This document shows positions 61,367 through 64,000 of a stretch of DNA of 64,000 bases, in pieces. A program made the position numbers and the translations under genes. The notes beneath the pieces are model-generated. The model was not told the origin of the DNA. It made no database searches and was given only the letters and a program-made list of their open reading frames with translations. The stretch covers positions 7,196,418 to 7,260,417 of the forward strand of contig OX387605.1 in the NCBI GenBank assembly GCA_947568835.1, written 5' to 3'. The first letter of the stretch is position 1; every line of letters begins with the position of its first letter. Source of the DNA: Protonemura montana (Eukaryota; Arthropoda; Insecta; Plecoptera; Nemouridae).

Positions 61367-64000
61367 TGAAACGTCGATAACCAAACCACTGGACGTCTCA
61401 CCACGGAACCATCATTCAACGCACACGAGAAGAACGATTTTTTTCACGCCTTGCAAACATTTTTTCCTCGCTCGCCACCTGTAACCTATTTACACCTTCA
61501 ATCCAATTCGCAGCGGCGAGTGAAACCGTTGGCTCACAAAAATAAAGGAAACGACCGATTATAACATTGGTAAAAATCAGCCTCCTAGAAGATTAAAACA
61601 CAGACGTCACGATTCCTTCATTCGCACACAAAAGATATAATTCCGTTCATTAACAGCGTTGTCGTACTCGACAAATAAACCTTACACTTTCACTTTCAAG
61701 TAATCGCACTCGTCATTAAAATTATATCAACCAGAGAATAGCAAGTCCGCTCCAGCGCTCCAGATACAATCAAAGAACTTGTATTCTATACGTTAAGAAA
61801 AAAAACCTTCAGGCAGGTAATTTTTCTGAAATATTTCTCTTCAACTGTCAGATTGCATCGTGCACATGTAGAAGTGGAGCTCTAAATGGTGTTGGCACAC
61901 TCAGCACACGCGCCTAAGTTACACCCAATCGAGTTCGATTGTCACAGCTTGCTCACAGTGTGTAATGCCTAGCCAGGTGTGGCCGTTTGGACGTGTTGGG
62001 GCTCGATTGACGCCGGTGTTACTGCCAATGACTGCACACCCATACATAAAGAAATGTGTTTTAACTATTAATAATCGCAATGTTCACACATAGACACGAT
62101 GCAGCGAAAGGACAGTCATCGCTGACGTTTAAAAAAACACATTCATTGTTTCCGCAATGAGATTCTCTGTTTATAATTACATTGCTTACTCCCACTCGTA
62201 GCACCCGCAAGCATGCGTCAACTGCCGCCTATTTTAACTCTGACTAAAATACTTGAGACGACTGTATGAAAACTGGCATCACATCTGTCGAAGTGCAACA
62301 AAAAGTGCAACGGAATGTATTGGATCCGCGCTCATCCATGCGAGACGGGATTGAACTCAATTGCGTATCAGAGATCGCGCGCGGTTTATTCTGACGGTTG
62401 AAAGCAACGTCCCGTCGATGTGAGATACAACGCTGAGCCACTGATTTAAACTAAAATACGAAAGCAATCACGGGTCCACTTTTAAATGTTATCCTAGCGA
62501 GCCAGGGGATGGACGCCACCAGGGAATGGATTTCACCGACGCCATTCAATTACAGTTTCAATTGTTTTATGTCACACTCAACGCACGGGCTGTCTGCACT
62601 CTTCCAATTACCGAAACCTGTGAGTGATGCAATTGATCTACATACACGTATACACCCTATGGATGTGTGCCAATGACGTGGTCATATCAATTACGCCTAT
62701 CCAATGTCCTGTCCGGTGTAAACTAGCACCCCGTTTCGCGTGTACTGACAGAGAGCAGTGCGATTGGCTGAGAATAATTGCATCAAGGCGCCGCCGACAT
62801 TCGTTTACATCACAAATCACTTGATTAATTCGTTAAAACTTAATTAAAACACTCGATCAAGTAGCTTACAAAAAATATCACAGGTTTCGTTTGATAGGAT
62901 TCGTGTGCACAGTTTTCGGTGCTGCCTGTAACGTCCGCCGGATTTTTCGTGAACTTCGCGGATCACAGATACGACGCGTTGTTTCTTCGGCAGATTGATG
63001 ACACGTCCCGAAGAGGGAGTTTTCCGGAAGCACCCGATGGTAGCAGAGAAAAACGCTACAGTATTTTCGGCGCCGCGACGCTGTGCGACGCTGTTTGTTG
63101 GCAAGACGACGGCGCGGTCAGCGATACTAGGACGTCGTCGCCGAGAGGTGACTAAGAATAGAATGCGCCAGGCGCCGCGCGCGGTGCCGATATACAATTT
63201 ACATTATAACAAGTTCTCTTCTCTCTAGGTCGTATTGCATCATTGGCTTCGGTTCGGATTCGATTTGAATGATTTCTTGAACTAGTTTTTTAAAGGTACC
63301 TCGTAGCTTGTTTCACGGTTTGGTTGCTCGCTACCACGGCGAATTATAACGATATATATATATATATATATATAAAACCAATAATCATTTGATTTGTTTA
63401 GTTTACTTGATTGGGAGGTTGATAGAGCGAGTTAAGACGATTTCGGGCAGCCGCAAGCGATAGCTTTGTATCGTTGGCTCTGATCAACTTGAAACTTTTC
63501 CGCACGTTCTTTTTTCTTGCATTTTATCGAATTGAACGGAACTGTAATTAAATTTGTGACCTCCGGTAATCTACGGACGAAGCGAAAGGGCCGTGACCAG
63601 TTTCCTTGCTCTCAACCGCCGCAATTTTATTTGCAGATAATTTCGACGCCATTTGTCGTGGCACACGGACCACAACAAAGAAACATCGCGCATGCAATAC
63701 CAGAATTCCCGTACAAAAAGTCTAGTTTGGTTCGTCTTGAAATCTCCAAGATAGAAAAAAGTAGCAGCTTTTTTAAAACTTGTTATTTTCGAACCACTTG
63801 TAGATAATCAAGCGTGGAAAATATGCATTTTCTATTCATGAATAAAAACCTAGCTCTAAAGGAATGAAACTGTTTCTATCCGCCTTCAAAGCTCTACGGC
63901 CTCTTTTAGCTTGAATATTTAACATTATTCAGTCTAGAGAGCTGTAAAAAAGCAATTAGAAAACATATGGAAGTTTTAACCTAAAAATGCTTACTATCCC
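61367..64000. other. Right-hand flank, no supported gene; CpG-rich patch at about 62.9-63.2 kb
   Basis: Mostly AT-rich. A CpG-rich patch at about 62,930-63,190 contains GGCGCCGCGACGC and GCGCCAGGCGCCGCGCGCGG and could be a promoter region. On the minus strand it is preceded by TGTATATCGGCACC. Overlapping frames of 77, 78 and 117 codons there have no recognisable product. Nothing was recognised in the last 600 bases. Confidence 0.35.
63354..63374. repeat. AT dinucleotide microsatellite
   Basis: An uninterrupted alternating AT run of about 21 bases. Confidence 0.95.

Noticed and set aside
62844..63197. 117-codon minus-strand frame in the CpG-rich patch
   Set aside because: Arg-rich, overlapped by two plus-strand frames and no domain. 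GC content alone explains the open frames.
1..64000. CRISPR arrays, operons or prophage elements
   Set aside because: No regularly spaced repeats and no bacterial gene organisation. All supported genes are spliced or eukaryotic in family.

Overview
This is animal nuclear DNA, most likely from an arthropod and probably a pancrustacean. It has spliced genes with GT-AG introns, AATAAA-type 3' ends, AT-rich introns and intergenic DNA, microsatellites and transposon remnants, and no operons. The arthropod call rests mainly on how the kindlin first exon and the other proteins read, so it is an inference. Layout, left to right. (1) 1-24,868 holds no gene I can recognise. It is best explained as the very long first intron of a kindlin (fermitin) gene on the minus strand, whose first coding exon is at 24,869-25,007. 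(2) 25,596-31,505 is a compact cluster of four housekeeping-type genes: IBA57 (+, Fe-S cluster maturation), CDPF1 (+, cysteine-rich DPF protein), RBM34/Nop12-like (-, ribosome-biogenesis RNA-binding protein, one intron in the coding sequence) and TTLL12 (+, tubulin-tyrosine-ligase-like). Three of the four have a single-exon coding region. Kindlin/IBA57 and RBM34/TTLL12 are head-to-head pairs with about 0.5-0.6 kb between start codons. CDPF1/RBM34 are tail-to-tail with 3' ends that may overlap. (3) 33,855-43,696 on the minus strand is a five-exon coding run that I assembled by matching splice sites and reading phase. It encodes a NACHT-LRR (NLR-type) protein with Walker A, Walker B, a winged-helix/HD2-like region, then leucine-rich repeats interrupted by a Ser/Thr/Gly-rich insert. 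Its 5' end is missing from this run and must lie further right. A short exon at about 61.1-61.3 kb is a candidate first coding exon, which would make the gene at least 27 kb long. (4) 43.7-64 kb is otherwise gene-poor. It contains a hAT-type MITE with a perfect 8-bp target-site duplication, a long imperfect inverted repeat of about 274 bp, a perfect 23-bp palindrome, microsatellites and a possible Tc1-like terminal relic. The genes are unrelated housekeeping or signalling functions placed side by side and do not form a pathway. The item most worth following up is the NLR-type receptor, because NACHT-LRR proteins are common in vertebrates, cnidarians and echinoderms but scarce in arthropods.
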